Positions 41,001 through 46,139 of a stretch of 64,000 bases of DNA are shown piece after piece. Source of the stretch: Psococerastis gibbosa (taxonomy: Eukaryota > Arthropoda > Insecta > Psocodea > Psocidae); the NCBI GenBank assembly GCA_963971405.1, contig OZ020490.1, positions 16,145,464 through 16,209,463 on the forward strand. The letters are read 5' to 3'. Within the stretch, counting starts at the first letter, position 1, and each line of letters starts with the position of its first letter. Below the pieces are notes generated by a model that had not been told where the DNA came from, made no database searches, and worked only from the letters and a program-made list of their open reading frames with translations. Both the position numbers and the translations under genes were made by a program.

Positions 41001-41231
41001 AATTTTCTGGTACTAAGAATACCCATTCTCTTTGTTTTCAGGTACCATAACGGTCCAAAGAAGCTGAGCGTGGCGATGCGCGAGGCCATGTCCTCCGACC
41101 CGATAGCCCCCGTCCTGTGGGAGCCCCACCTCGTCGCCTTAGACAGAAGGCTCCAAATCATCCTCCTAGGGATCCGAGACTGTGTCAACAAAAGTGATGC
41201 CAATGAAGTAGTAGTCAATAATATATCCTAG
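7943..41231 (+). CDS. FAM20C: FAM20C-type secretory pathway kinase gene, six exons, 5' end missing
   Basis: Spliced from 7943-8067, 13474-13552, 28894-28986, 30033-30337, 31154-31427 and 41042-41231, the gene encodes about 354 residues. Every junction is GT-AG and keeps the frame by restoring split codons (Glu, Arg, Arg, Asp, Arg). FAM20C-family kinases act in the Golgi lumen and phosphorylate secreted proteins. Visible hallmarks are GGTQLKL followed by ALFKPM (nucleotide-binding Lys), [15 protein letters not shown] (helix Glu retained, unlike the pseudokinase FAM20A), a four-Cys cluster in [26 protein letters not shown], the catalytic MDRHHYETF, the metal-binding LDHGRGFGK, and QCC. The DHGRGFGK motif and the C-terminal end fit FAM20C better than the xylosylkinase FAM20B, from my memory of those families. 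The signal anchor and start codon are not seen, so the gene is 5'-incomplete here. Introns are 5.4, 15.3, 1.0, 0.8 and 9.6 kb long and full of repeats. Confidence 0.93.
8095..8530 (-). pseudogene. LINE C-terminal fragment split by a MITE
   Basis: The minus strand reads [35 protein letters not shown], the W/DR..WR..A end of RTE-like LINEs. After the [13 protein letters not shown] appears at 8486-8520. A sister fragment is at 45490-45660. Confidence 0.6.
8226..8480. mobile_element. G/C-run MITE inside a LINE fragment
   Basis: CAGTGGCGTAACAAATTTTT at the left and TTCTGTTACGTCACTTC at the right are inverted, with GGGGGCCCTTACGC and GGGGGCCCTTATGCC inside. The LINE-like sequence on its left (8120-8225) seems to go on at 8486-8520. 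Confidence 0.6.
8595..8660 (+). mobile_element. Family A fragment
   Basis: TTCGTCGATTTGCTGGCAAA then TTACTCGGTGGATTTGGATGA matches the family A core that follows the TCTG repeat. The ends are not seen. Confidence 0.45.
9536..9774 (+). mobile_element. Family A element, internally deleted copy
   Basis: The 5' end (TATTGCTTTCC) and the 3' end (GGAAAGCATGTACG, GGTTCT) are both kept, but about 650 bp of the middle are missing, leaving 239 bp. Confidence 0.6.
10330..10480 (+). mobile_element. Family S repeat body, decayed
   Basis: CCTTGCCCTGCCAACGACCC, TTTTCTGACATTATTGGTAT and GCCGTTGGCAAACTGGTTCG follow the family S order. Confidence 0.5.
10701..10949. mobile_element. Family I MITE, copy 1
   Basis: Termini are GAGTTGCCTATTAGCAAAAG and CTTTTGCTAATAGGCAACTC, about 249 bp, with no coding potential. 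A second copy lies at 37952 in the same order on the opposite strand. Confidence 0.85.
10985..11130 (+). mobile_element. Fused tails of families B and S
   Basis: The B tail (GGAGGGCATGTAAAGC, TCTTCCTAGTTGAGTATATG) is followed by the S tail (GACGCAATAAAACAGGCGAA, AGCATGACTTAACC). Confidence 0.5.
11782..12119 (+). repeat. Recent 170-bp tandem duplication
   Basis: Units 11782-11951 and 11952-12119 both start GCGTGTCCAGGGAGCGACTC and differ at only a few sites (GGACAG/GGGCAG, AAATAGG/AAACGGG) and in G-run length. It lies in the first proven FAM20C intron. Confidence 0.95.
12590..12790 (+). mobile_element. Family D SINE-like repeat
   Basis: Landmarks are GGTGGTAGCTTGTGTGCTTG, GAGTCTCTATACGCCATGC and ACAGAGGCGACTGAAGAGGT, then an A/T-rich tail (AATAATAATAAAAAAAT). 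Confidence 0.55.
13198..13393 (+). repeat. 196-bp inverted repeat with hammerhead-like loop
   Basis: Arms 13198-13250 and 13341-13393 are about 53 bp and mostly complementary, with a perfect 11-bp inner part (GAAAGTGAACT / AGTTCACTTTC). The 90-nt loop holds CTGAAGA, then GTCGAC...GTTGAC able to pair, then GAAA. This is the hammerhead core order. It ends 80 bp before the exon at 13474. Confidence 0.6.
13474..13552 (+). CDS. FAM20C: FAM20C exon, nucleotide-binding lobe
   Basis: This 79-nt exon has a TTACTTTTCAG acceptor and an AGGTAAGC donor, and the frame is 2 + 25 codons + 2. It encodes [14 protein letters not shown], then QALFKPM. The Lys of ALFKPM is the family's ATP-contacting lysine. The first codon (Glu) is rebuilt from the G left by the previous exon. 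An unusual inverted repeat (13198-13393) lies 80 bp upstream. Confidence 0.93.
13574..13760. mobile_element. G/C-run MITE, GGCCGTAGCCAGG type
   Basis: AAGGCCGTAGCCAGGATTTT, G-run, then AACCCCCATGAACCCCCCTC and TTGGCTAAGGGGCCTT as the eroded inverted end. It sits 20 bp after the FAM20C exon ending at 13552. Confidence 0.55.
13800..14445 (+). mobile_element. Family B repeat, composite copy with tRNA-like segment
   Basis: The tRNA-like block (minus strand, 13906-13966) reads GTGTGGGCCTCGAACCACCA in plus orientation, the complement of a B-box (GGTTCGAGGCCC). Its core, GACTTTCACCCGAAAGG, is like a tRNA-Glu-type anticodon arm with a TTC loop. It is flanked on the left by a constant tail (AGTTAGGGCTATAAAGCCCT) and on the right by the B body (14060-14445). 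Confidence 0.65.
14446..15294. other. Intronic sequence without recognised features
   Basis: AT-rich, no ORF with motifs. The part 14940-15000 (AACCCACAACCTTTCGGATG, GAGAGCGAGAATCC) resembles the tRNA-like part of family B. Confidence 0.4.
15296..15475. mobile_element. G/C-run MITE, AGGCCATGCCCAGG type
   Basis: CATGGCCGTGCCCAGGGGG at the left and CCTGGGCATGGCCTTG at the right are inverted, each followed inside by a C-run. The outer TCCTGTACAT occurs at both ends and may be part of the target duplication. Confidence 0.6.
15495..15665 (+). mobile_element. Family S SINE-like repeat
   Basis: The tRNA-like head is GCGGTCCAGCGGTTGAGACT, ACGCCATGGTTAGGCGTAGA and AGTTTGAATCCCGCC. The body follows inverted (TGTCCGAAATCCATGGGGTC, GGACAAGGGACCAC). 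Confidence 0.6.
16530..16760 (+). mobile_element. Family S repeat body
   Basis: GGTCCCTTGTCCAATACCAA, CCGTGGATTTCGGACATTAT, CCATTGGCAAACTGGTAGAC and AGGCATGACTTAACCAAGTA. No tRNA-like head is seen. A further decayed body lies at 10330-10480. Confidence 0.55.
17275..17480 (+). pseudogene. LINE C-terminal fragment
   Basis: [20 protein letters not shown] then [20 protein letters not shown] is a relative of the minus-strand fragment at 39590-39850 ([15 protein letters not shown]). Downstream sequence (17540-17680) recurs at 36150-36340. Confidence 0.5.
18235..18634. mobile_element. Family C foldback element, copy 2
   Basis: Ends are TTAGGCGGGGTTTCCACCGA and the inverted GGTCGGTGGAGCCCCGCCTTA. 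The arm motif is present in repeated pieces on both sides, and the core is in reverse orientation relative to copy 1. Confidence 0.75.
18640..18800 (+). pseudogene. LINE C-terminal Cys/His fragment
   Basis: [25 protein letters not shown] is the CxxC...H...C knuckle that ends many LINE ORF2 proteins; a stop follows soon. It directly abuts the family C copy ending at 18634. Confidence 0.55.
18956..19639. mobile_element. MITE with AAGCGGNCCATAGACG ends
   Basis: The left end AAGCGGTCCATAGACGGTCA and the right end CGCGTCTATGGGCCGCTT are inverted. ATTGTGCAAT/ATTGTACAAT motifs recur on both sides of a 350-bp middle. The 684 bp have no convincing ORF. Confidence 0.7.
19640..20748. other. Intronic sequence without recognised features
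   Basis: Short overlapping ORFs at 20183-20752 are hydrophobic and AT-driven, and overlap one another in several frames. No domain seen. Confidence 0.4.
20749..21141. mobile_element. Family H MITE, TTAA target
   Basis: TTAAGGGTAAACCGGAGTCG at the left and CGACTCCGGTTTGCCCTTAA at the right form long inverted termini. The inner parts are also inverted copies (GGAACGCAGAACAATG against CATTGTTCTGCGTTCC). The 114-residue ORF at 20987-21331 is incidental. Confidence 0.85.
22080..22635 (-). mobile_element. Family B repeat, composite copy on the minus strand
   Basis: The same parts as at 13800-14445 appear in reverse: B body 22080-22465, tRNA-like block 22470-22535 (GACTTCACCCGAAAGG, GGTTCGAGTCCC) and tail (TTCCTAGTTGAGTGTAAGTG). 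The conserved order in two copies shows that body and tRNA-like part belong to one unit. Confidence 0.65.
22635..23385. mobile_element. Foldback element with a family B copy inside
   Basis: Arms of about 125 bp at 22635-22760 and 23258-23385 are inverted relatives (plus-strand GCTCTGCAGCCGCAAAGATA against TGTACGGCTGCAGAACG). Between them lies a partial family B copy on the minus strand (about 22860-23110) with the added segment TTGGACACAGTCCCAGGCCA. Confidence 0.5.
23801..24644 (+). mobile_element. Family A element, copy 3 (HINE-like)
   Basis: This is a full-length copy (844 bp) running from TATTGCTTTCCAATTTATAC to CTCGGACCGGTTCT, with a short (TCTG)n tract near 23928-23952 and a double C-run near 24510. 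The 3' hairpin is intact. Confidence 0.75.
24940..25085 (+). mobile_element. tRNA-like segment and tail of family B
   Basis: GACTCTGACTTTCACCTGAA, AGGTTGTTGGTTCGAGTCC (B-box), then GGAGGGCATGTAAAGC and TTCCTAGTTGAGTGTAA. There is no complete acceptor stem, so it is a SINE-type relic rather than a working tRNA gene. Confidence 0.6.
25600..26790 (-). mobile_element. Family D repeat split by a family E element
   Basis: The left part ends ...CCTCTTCAGTCGCCT at 25696. The right part resumes GTCGCCTCTGTAGGTAATAC at 26676. GTCGCCT occurs on both sides, so it is a 7-bp target duplication. Confidence 0.75.
25697..26675 (+). mobile_element. Family E element, copy 1 (left end truncated)
   Basis: The element is built of blocks with the motif GGGGGGCCCGGGGGTCTCCC plus CCGGAGAA, alternating with AAATTAGTGAGGTTTTACGC. 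Its right end is CCTATTCACGCCAATG. The left end lacks the CATTGGCG terminus found in copy 2, although target duplications flank it. No real ORF is seen; the ORFs read through G/C runs. Confidence 0.75.
26790..28893. other. Intronic sequence before FAM20C exon 28894
   Basis: Contains a MITE relic (27598-27725), a C-run at 27890, and a repeat (28300-28510, CAAGATGGTGGTCAGTCAAA) related to 70-130. Otherwise nothing is seen. Confidence 0.45.
28894..28986 (+). CDS. FAM20C: FAM20C exon, helix-C region
   Basis: This 93-nt exon (1 + 30 codons + 2) encodes [17 protein letters not shown] followed by [12 protein letters not shown]. The Glu in HNAEIAA is the conserved helix-C glutamate of active FAM20 kinases. 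The acceptor is TTCTTTACAG and the donor is AGGTATGC. Confidence 0.93.
29395..29935 (+). mobile_element. Family A element, decayed copy in intron before exon 30033
   Basis: The internal order of family A is kept (CAGGAACCCAAAAAAGTG, TCAGTTTATGGGTAAGCTAC, GGTCGCTTGTCCCTTGACAG, GAACAGGTTGCTT, ATTGCTGTGTTG). Both ends are eroded, and a (TA)n tract is present at about 29840-29860. It abuts the polypyrimidine region of the next FAM20C exon. Confidence 0.6.
30033..30337 (+). CDS. FAM20C: FAM20C exon, Cys-rich insert and central kinase
   Basis: This 305-nt exon (1 + 101 codons + 1) begins [20 protein letters not shown], contains [20 protein letters not shown] with four Cys in all, and ends [19 protein letters not shown]. 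The Cys pattern matches the disulfide-bonded loop of FAM20C. NMT is a possible N-glycosylation sequon. The coding bases are much richer in GC than the flanking introns. A decayed family A repeat ends about 100 bp before the acceptor. Confidence 0.95.
31154..31427 (+). CDS. FAM20C: FAM20C exon, catalytic core
   Basis: This 274-nt exon (2 + 90 codons + 2) carries [20 protein letters not shown], then HYETF (catalytic Asp in the DRHHYE motif). It also carries [18 protein letters not shown] (metal-binding Asp, here DHG), then [11 protein letters not shown]. Both catalytic aspartates are present, so an active kinase is predicted. The exon is strongly GC-biased at third codon positions, like the previous exon. 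Confidence 0.96.
32420..32475 (+). mobile_element. Family A 3' tail fragment
   Basis: TAAATAGGAAAGCATGTACG followed by GGTTCACTCGTACC matches the last 50 bp of family A. Confidence 0.4.
32508..32653. mobile_element. Short family C hairpin
   Basis: Arms 32510-32573 and 32587-32649 are inverted copies with few mismatches (GGCGGGGTTTCCATTGACCT at the left end). Only 13 bp separate them; the core is missing. Confidence 0.8.
32725..32925 (-). pseudogene. LINE C-terminal fragment
   Basis: The minus strand reads [20 protein letters not shown], then after a shift [28 protein letters not shown] is the basic motif before the last domain of RTE-like LINEs. Confidence 0.55.
33000..34465. other. Intronic sequence with one unexplained ORF
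   Basis: A 130-codon plus-strand ORF (33167-33559) starts [18 protein letters not shown], with a hydrophobic stretch ([18 protein letters not shown]). It has no known motif and lies in a FAM20C intron, so I do not call it a gene. A 17-bp C-run is at about 34350. Confidence 0.35.
34466..34868. mobile_element. Family G MITE, TTAA target
   Basis: Flanked by TTAA, with inverted ends TTAAGAGGATATGCTACGTA, GAAAATGAGCACC and GGTGCTCATTTTCTACGTAC, ATGTCCTCTTAA. The 403 bp are almost wholly palindromic. The TTAA target suggests piggyBac-type mobilisation (inference). Confidence 0.8.
34931..35320. mobile_element. Family C foldback element, copy 3
   Basis: Outer ends are TTAGGCGCCCGTTCCATCGA and inverted GGTGGAATGGGCGCCTTA. 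The arms include AGCAGACATTCAAGACTTAG. The core contains CATATCCCATGACGCCATTT and CTATGGCATAGAGGAAAAT. Confidence 0.8.
35411..35880 (+). repeat. Old divergent tandem duplication, about 230-bp unit
   Basis: Unit 1 begins TTAAGACCTTTGGCGCCCTT near 35412 and unit 2 TTAAGACCTCTGGCGCCTTT near 35641. Both share AACTTTC...CAATCACTTTTC, GTAAACTTTCT/GCAAACTTTCT, CACGAACAGCTCT/CACGGACAGCGCT and TACACAAGA/TACAAGG. Function unknown. Confidence 0.7.
36150..36350. repeat. Interspersed repeat also found at 17540-17680
   Basis: Shared pieces are GTCATGATGACT, GTTTCTCCGCCTTCGAGGCC, CTAACCCCAGGACAAAAGAG and TGCCCTGCAC. It is probably the untranslated 3' part of the LINE family whose coding end is at 17275. 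Confidence 0.45.
36932..37074. mobile_element. Small MITE with GAGATRGGACATTC ends
   Basis: GAGATGGGACATTC and GAATGTCCTATCTC are inverted. A relative without clear ends lies at about 2440-2575 (GGCTGGAAGCGTGGCGAGTG, AAAAATATATTTTAGGCGGG). Confidence 0.55.
37427..37760 (-). pseudogene. LINE C-terminal fragment with Cys/His knuckle
   Basis: [34 protein letters not shown] and [12 protein letters not shown] form the RNase H-distal end (SGH....L.R......C..C....ET..H....C) of R1/Jockey-like LINEs. It is open to a stop at 37427. The upstream part is lost. Confidence 0.7.
37952..38198. mobile_element. Family I MITE, copy 2
   Basis: GAGTTGCCTATTAGCAAAAG ... TTTTGCTAATAGGCAACT. The inside matches copy 1 inverted (GCGTCTCAATATCTGATTCA, GCCGCAACGCCATGAGGTAT). 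Confidence 0.85.
38550..38587 (+). repeat. Minisatellite (CTTACTATG)4
   Basis: Four perfect 9-bp units run in tandem. They make the LTM repeats of an ORF that I do not regard as a gene. Confidence 0.9.
39590..39850 (-). pseudogene. LINE C-terminal fragment
   Basis: [40 protein letters not shown] and [12 protein letters not shown] are seen on the minus strand, a relative of 17275-17480. It lies in the last FAM20C intron. Confidence 0.5.
39851..41041. other. End of last FAM20C intron
   Basis: Largely unique sequence. The part 40290-40560 has palindromic and TAAT-type words (ATGAATATTCAT, GGTAATTATTATGC) and no repeat match in the window; it might be regulatory (speculative). Confidence 0.35.
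41042..41231 (+). CDS. FAM20C: FAM20C last exon with stop
   Basis: The exon follows a TTTGTTTTCAG acceptor. It encodes [19 protein letters not shown], then [17 protein letters not shown] and IRDCV, and ends NNIS with a TAG stop at 41229-41231. The 'PVL..PHL.ALDRRL' block is the conserved C-terminal helix region of FAM20C. The last Cys is a likely disulfide partner. Confidence 0.95.
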
Positions 41232-41671
41232 TCCTAAATTATTTTTTAGTCCCATTTTTTCATGAAATGTTGCTACGATTCTTTATACATTTGGGTTGAA
41301 TATGCTTCATGCCCCCCGTATGATTACCGTAGGCTATACAGCAGACGTTAAATCAGGCACTGTGCCTTTTCAATAAGATAATTCTTGACTACGTAAAAAT
41401 TTCGACGTTAAAAAGTTATAGCCTACGTTTGTAGTCGGGAATTCTCCCTCTTAATGAGTGTGCCGCGGGTGTAGGCAAAGTCATACAATTTTTATTTATT
41501 TATTTGAGTTATGAGACCTTTCCACGAGGTTTATTCGGGAAAACGCAGCCTTCCATCCTTTGTCTTGATCTTATACTAAATAACATTAAATGTTAAAAAA
41601 CAAAATTTGTTTTTTGTCAAAACCGGTTGAAATGTTAATAGGCTGTTAATTTCTGTTATTAAAAATATTGA

Positions 41672-42052
41672 GTGGGCTGGATCCATCAATAGCTGTTGGA
41701 TCAAAAAAACCTATTTAGCCTATTATTTTATTACTCAACATTAGCCCTTCTTGTCAAAGACTCTCAGTGATCTACGATTACATAAGGTAGTGTGGCTTCT
41801 TCGGTTAGCTTTTATCTATGAAAAAATTATCTTCGGCTGCGTTGATCAACAAGCGGGCTGGATCCATCAATAGCCGTTTAATCAAAAAGTTCCACAATCA
41901 CAGCCCGGGAGTATTTAACCTATTATCTTATTACTCAACATTAGTCCTTCTTTTCCAAGGCTTTCAGTGATCTAAGAGTACATAAGGTATCGTGGCTTCT
42001 TCAGTCAGGTTTTATCTATGAAAAAATTATCTTCGGCTGCATTGATCAGCAA
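41672..42052 (+). repeat. Divergent tandem duplication in the FAM20C 3' UTR
   Basis: Two copies start at 41672 and 41853 (period 181). Both begin GGGCTGGATCCATCAATAGC and both contain TTTTATCTATGAAAAAATTA then TCTTCGGCTGC. Copy 2 has about 19 extra bases near its start. The copies differ by scattered substitutions, so the duplication is not recent. Confidence 0.85.
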
Positions 42053-42782
42053 ATCTACCGTTAACAAGGCTAAAATATGTAGTAATTCGTAAGTTATGTT
42101 TCTCTGTGATTTACCGTACATCAAACATTAAAAGCCATTGCGATTTCATATTTGATAGACAGGTTTGATATTCCTCTCGTAATTTTGCTATTGTTTTTAT
42201 ATATTTTAAGCTCCAGCTGGCTCTAATTGCGCATAGACACATTATGCGCTAAATAATCCATAAAAGTAAAGGAGTTCTGGCATAATTCTTATCATACAAT
42301 GCGACCTTCCTATAGGAAGCTATATATAGCGGATACTTACAGTACCGATACCTAACCTACTCATTCATAGATGCACCTTTATAGTTTATACACTGCGTGA
42401 GTGTTATACCACAAACTTTGTCTTTACAGTCTTCCGAAATACTGCATGTACGTGTATATTTTGAACTGTAGCCTTACCGCCACACCGTATGCTGTATTAA
42501 CTAGTATCAGTGATGCTGGATTAGTTGTTATTCTATAATTATTTTCTTATTATGAGCTAGATATTTCTTATTTTTTAATGCCGAACTTTTACAGGCCTGT
42601 ACATTGATTAATACTTTTATGTGTTTTAGTCTATCAGCGAAATCGGGTCAGCCTTAATTCTAATTTCAATAAGCACAGACCTATCTTAATTTACTGCACC
42701 GCTTTCTGTTGCTTAATATTTTATTTCTAGGCATGATTTGCTCTGGTTAAATTTCAGTTACCTGCATCTGTACAATTGTGTT

Positions 42783-42788
42783 AATAAA
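42783..42788 (+). promoter_or_regulatory. Candidate poly(A) signal of FAM20C
   Basis: AATAAA lies 1.55 kb after the stop codon, with a GT-rich downstream element. Two ATTAAA variants lie closer (near 41587 and 42126) and could be used instead. Confidence 0.4.
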
Positions 42789-42904
42789 ACTTGTGACTGT
42801 TACAGTTCGTGGTTTCATTTAATTGCAGTTGACATTAGACGTGTATTCCACTAGTCAATAGCCTATTCCGTCATTTGTGATTTAAAAAAGTTGAGATTTT
42901 TGTT

Positions 42905-43048
42905 TTAAGGAGACTATTATGTAAATACTTAACTTATCTATTATAAATTAAGTTATAATATGGTAGCAGACATCATTAATAATTCTCTACCATATTATAA
43001 CTTAATTTATAAAAGATAAGTTAAATATCTACATAATTGTCTCCTTAA
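42905..43048. mobile_element. 144-bp palindromic foldback element with TTAA ends
   Basis: TTAAGGAGACTATTATGTAA at the left is the inverse of the right end TTGTCTCCTTAA. The centre carries TGGTAGCAGACATCATTAAT, which is family C arm sequence. Confidence 0.75.
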
Positions 43049-43436
43049 GGCGCCCATTCCATCGACCGGCTAGGGCTATTTACAAAAACGGTGACTTGGT
43101 AGCAGACATTCAAGACTTAGGTGGCGTTTCCACCGACCTCGCATTGCAGAATGCAAATGACATTGACGGAAATTAGAATTTTTCTTTTTATAGAAATCTA
43201 TTAAAATATTTGTACTTAACATATCCCATGACGCCATTTTTTAATTTTAGTTTGTTTGTTTGTGATTTTACTGTATGATCATTGATCAATTTTAACTATG
43301 GCATAGAGAAAAATAAACATTTCCGTCAATTCTGCAATGCGAGGTCGGTGGAAACGCCACCTAAGTCTTGAATGTCTGCTACCACGTCACCGTTTTTGGA
43401 AATAGCCCTAGCCGGTCAATGGAATGGGCACCTTAA
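43045..43436. mobile_element. Family C foldback element, copy 4 (nested)
   Basis: It is nearly the same as the copy at 34931, with TTAAGGCGCCCATTCCATCG at the left end and TGGAATGGGCACCTTAA at the right. Its left TTAA is shared with another foldback (42905-43048). Confidence 0.8.
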
Positions 43437-43964
43437 ACAAAAATCTCTTTTGATGACGGAGAAATGACGGAATATTGACTAGTGGAATACACGCCTTATG
43501 AAGATGAGACTGGCCTATGTAAGCCTGTAAGGTTTATTTACTATTGGGCTTATAGGCTAGGCTTATAAAACTAATTCTGAATTGCTCGAAATCGAAAAAT
43601 ATTTTTTTTTTTAATGGACGCCTTTTGTGTAAGAAAATTCTTTGCTCAACCAATGAGTGGGCATGCCCGAGCCCATAAATGAGGTTGGTGCCCGCCAAGC
43701 GTGAAATAAGATATTATTTCTATTTCATATAAGTAGGTATTAGGCCTAGGGCTCATCGTAAAATTAAAACTTTCTAGGCAATGTTGTATTGCATACATAA
43801 GCTAAATATCAGTTTGTCAAACAGCACCGACTTACACACACACTGTATGAATCGGGCAACGGCAAACTATTTTAGGTTTTAGACGGTCCCCGGGCAACCT
43901 CGTTATCGAGTGCGCTCCTGATAGCAGTTTGCCACTACACGCTAACTCACACATCTGACATTTT

Positions 43965-44130
43965 TTTTTTTTTAAATATTATTCGCATACAAACAATTTA
44001 ATGAATGCATCCCAATAACCTCTTCAGTCGCCTCTGTAGGTAATACCTGTGTTGAGTTACGACAGGTCACCGATCGCATGATGTGTAGAGTACGAAGAAG
44101 CTACCATTATGCCATCGAAGTTCTAATATA
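43965..44130 (-). mobile_element. Family D SINE-like repeat
   Basis: This is an unbroken minus-strand copy: CCTCTTCAGTCGCCTCTGTA, CGACAGGTCACCGATCGCAT, GAAGAAGCTACCATTATGCC. It serves as the reference for the copy split by family E at 25697. Confidence 0.6.
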
Positions 44131-45489
44131 CCAACACATCACAAACAACTCGGTGGGTGTATAAGCAAGCACAAGCTTGTAGTCGCCCTATTAAAATATT
44201 TATTTTAAAAAAAAACGTAAGCTTAAAATTCCTAAAAAAAATATATCCTACATTGAAATTGCTGTTTGGCATGAGGCCCACAGATTACCTAAACAGTCCT
44301 GTGAATGTGGTCCATTGTCACAATACTGTATAGCATATCTCGCATTTCTTCGTAATGAGTCTTCTGGCATCAAGCTACCTCGTGTCTTCCTAAACTAAAG
44401 TTTAGTTACCGTATCCCAGTTACACTTATCAAGTTCCTATTAGGCTATGCTGTAAGAGGGATAGTTCGTGAGCCAAGTTAAATCCTAAAACGTAACAGAA
44501 CTCGCCCTTTTCTACTGTCACCATCCCAAAAGAAGACCTCCACGGTGATTTAACGTGGTCACGACCAGACTCTTCACTCTTCTGGTGGCACCACTGGTCC
44601 AATTGATTAATCACTAGGTAGCCGTGCTCATCACTCCAATTCACCTTTTGTTTACTCTCATAATCTTCATTTATTTCTTGAATCTATAGCCGATGCTGTT
44701 CAAGAGAGCAGTTCTTGTGAATTATCGTGTTATGCAATGTTATGGTAAGTATTTAATTGTGATCATTATCCAGTCGGATTCTTTAAGAGATCTAGAGGGA
44801 ATTTTGCACAATAAGGTCACAGTAGGCCATCAGTCCAATTGGATCAGTCCTTAAAGTCATTGGAGGTCTTTCGAAAAAAATAAAATGAATTGCCTATTTT
44901 CAAATGGGTCTCTCCATTTTTTTTTTTTTTTTTTAGTAAGAGTGTTTCATTGGATTGGACTCCCTGTTATTTCTATTGATAGACATAACAATTTCAAAAA
45001 AACGTTTCTCCCGTGATAAATGCTCTTCTAAAGTTAAAATTAATGACCTATTTTTAAGAAAATCTATCTCAATCCTTTCCTTTGAACAAAACGTACTAGC
45101 TCCACCTCAGCCAATCAGCGTCCGTCATTGAGATCACGTGCCACGGCTCCCACATATTAATTGATTGCGAGTTAAGGGGAATAAGGAATTAAGATAGAAT
45201 TGGTTTTCTAGCTCTCCTGAAAAGTAGGGTCAAACGGAGATAGACACATTTGAAAATATGCAACTCAAATAAACTTGTTGCCTAGGTAATTTTGTCTTCC
45301 CACAAACTTCCCATAAACTTCCATCAATGACTGACGTATGTCAGACGCATGGCAATAATACACTATTAGGCTACAGTGGCGTGGGTATATTACGTTTTAT
45401 AACAGCGCTGCACCTAAAATAGCTGGGAGACGTCGTAAGAATGTCAGAAAACGGCACGCCGAACAAAATGTACATACAGTAGCATGAAT
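44131..45489. other. Intergenic sequence
   Basis: AT-rich. One exon-like piece (44690-44742, flanked by CTATAG and GGTAAGTA) has no protein match I recognise. Confidence 0.4.
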
Positions 45490-45660
45490 TAAGGGACGAA
45501 GACTATATTATGATGGAATGTCCACTGGAAGAACGAATTAGAAACCGAACTCCGCGAGTTGGGAGTCTGTGGATGGTAAAAAAAACACCAAGGTAACTGG
45601 AAGAGTGTTGTTGAGCAGGCAACAGTCCATCGATGAGGTCTGTAGAGCAAGAAGAAAAAT
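45490..45660 (+). pseudogene. LINE C-terminal fragment
   Basis: ELETELRELGVCGW and a following W/EQA pattern match the minus-strand fragment at 8095. It is heavily decayed. Confidence 0.45.
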
Positions 45661-45769
45661 GTGGCCTACTTAGGGTGGGGAAAAGAAAAGGTAATCTCTC
45701 AATGAGTATAAAAGCTTTCTAGCAGGTCTCGCTTTTCGAGCTGCCGGTTACTTCACTATGGTGTCTTTT

Positions 45770-46135
45770 GCCAACAGCCTTACCATGTTAATTCTATGAG
45801 AGCAGAACATGTTTCAAACTGCGGCAATTTTGGTAGTGTGCACAGCGTTGCCAGGGGAACATGGTGGGACATGATAACGCCCTGAGACTATACCAGTCAG
45901 TCTACGTGCATGTTGAGTCCTGGTCACCTCCGATTTAATCGCTTGACTTTACCATGACCCCCAAGTGGTTCGGAATCCATTATAATCAGGAGGTCCAACC
46001 TGCCAGTCAACTCCCCTTTCCCCCGAGGTGAATGAGTCTGCCCTTAGGGTGCCTCAAGTTAACAAACAGACTCACTCCCCCCGCCAGGCTGACAGGGTTG
46101 CTTAAAGCAGAAATGCTAAAAGCATGCGTTGGAAA
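45770..46135 (+). mobile_element. Family B repeat copy
   Basis: Same landmarks as copy 1 (GCAATTTTGGTAGTGTGCAC, ACTATACCAGTCAGTCTACG, CTTAGGGTGCCTCAAGTTAA, GGCTGACAGGGTTGCTTAAA). No tRNA-like block is attached. Confidence 0.65.
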
Positions 46136-46139
46136 CAAT

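Larger units (their letters stand above)
41232..42800 (+). other. Probable FAM20C 3' UTR
   Basis: No good ORF follows the stop. The first canonical AATAAA is at 42783-42788 and is followed by GT-rich sequence (TTGTGACTGTTAC), a plausible poly(A) site. A divergent tandem duplication lies inside at 41672-42052. The UTR limits are inferred from the signal only. Confidence 0.5.
42836..43497. mobile_element. Outer foldback element holding two others
   Basis: The left arm (GTGTATTCCACTAGTCAATA, TATTCCGTCATTT, GATTTTTGTTTTAA) and the right arm (inverted: TTAAACAAAAATCTC, AAATGACGGAATATTGAC, TAGTGGAATACAC) match. The interior is made of the foldback 42905-43048 and the family C copy 43045-43436. Confidence 0.75.

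Noticed and set aside
44690..44742. Exon-like piece with CTATAG and GGTAAGTA
   Set aside because: Both splice signals are good, but the short peptides have no match to any neighbour and no partner exon was found.
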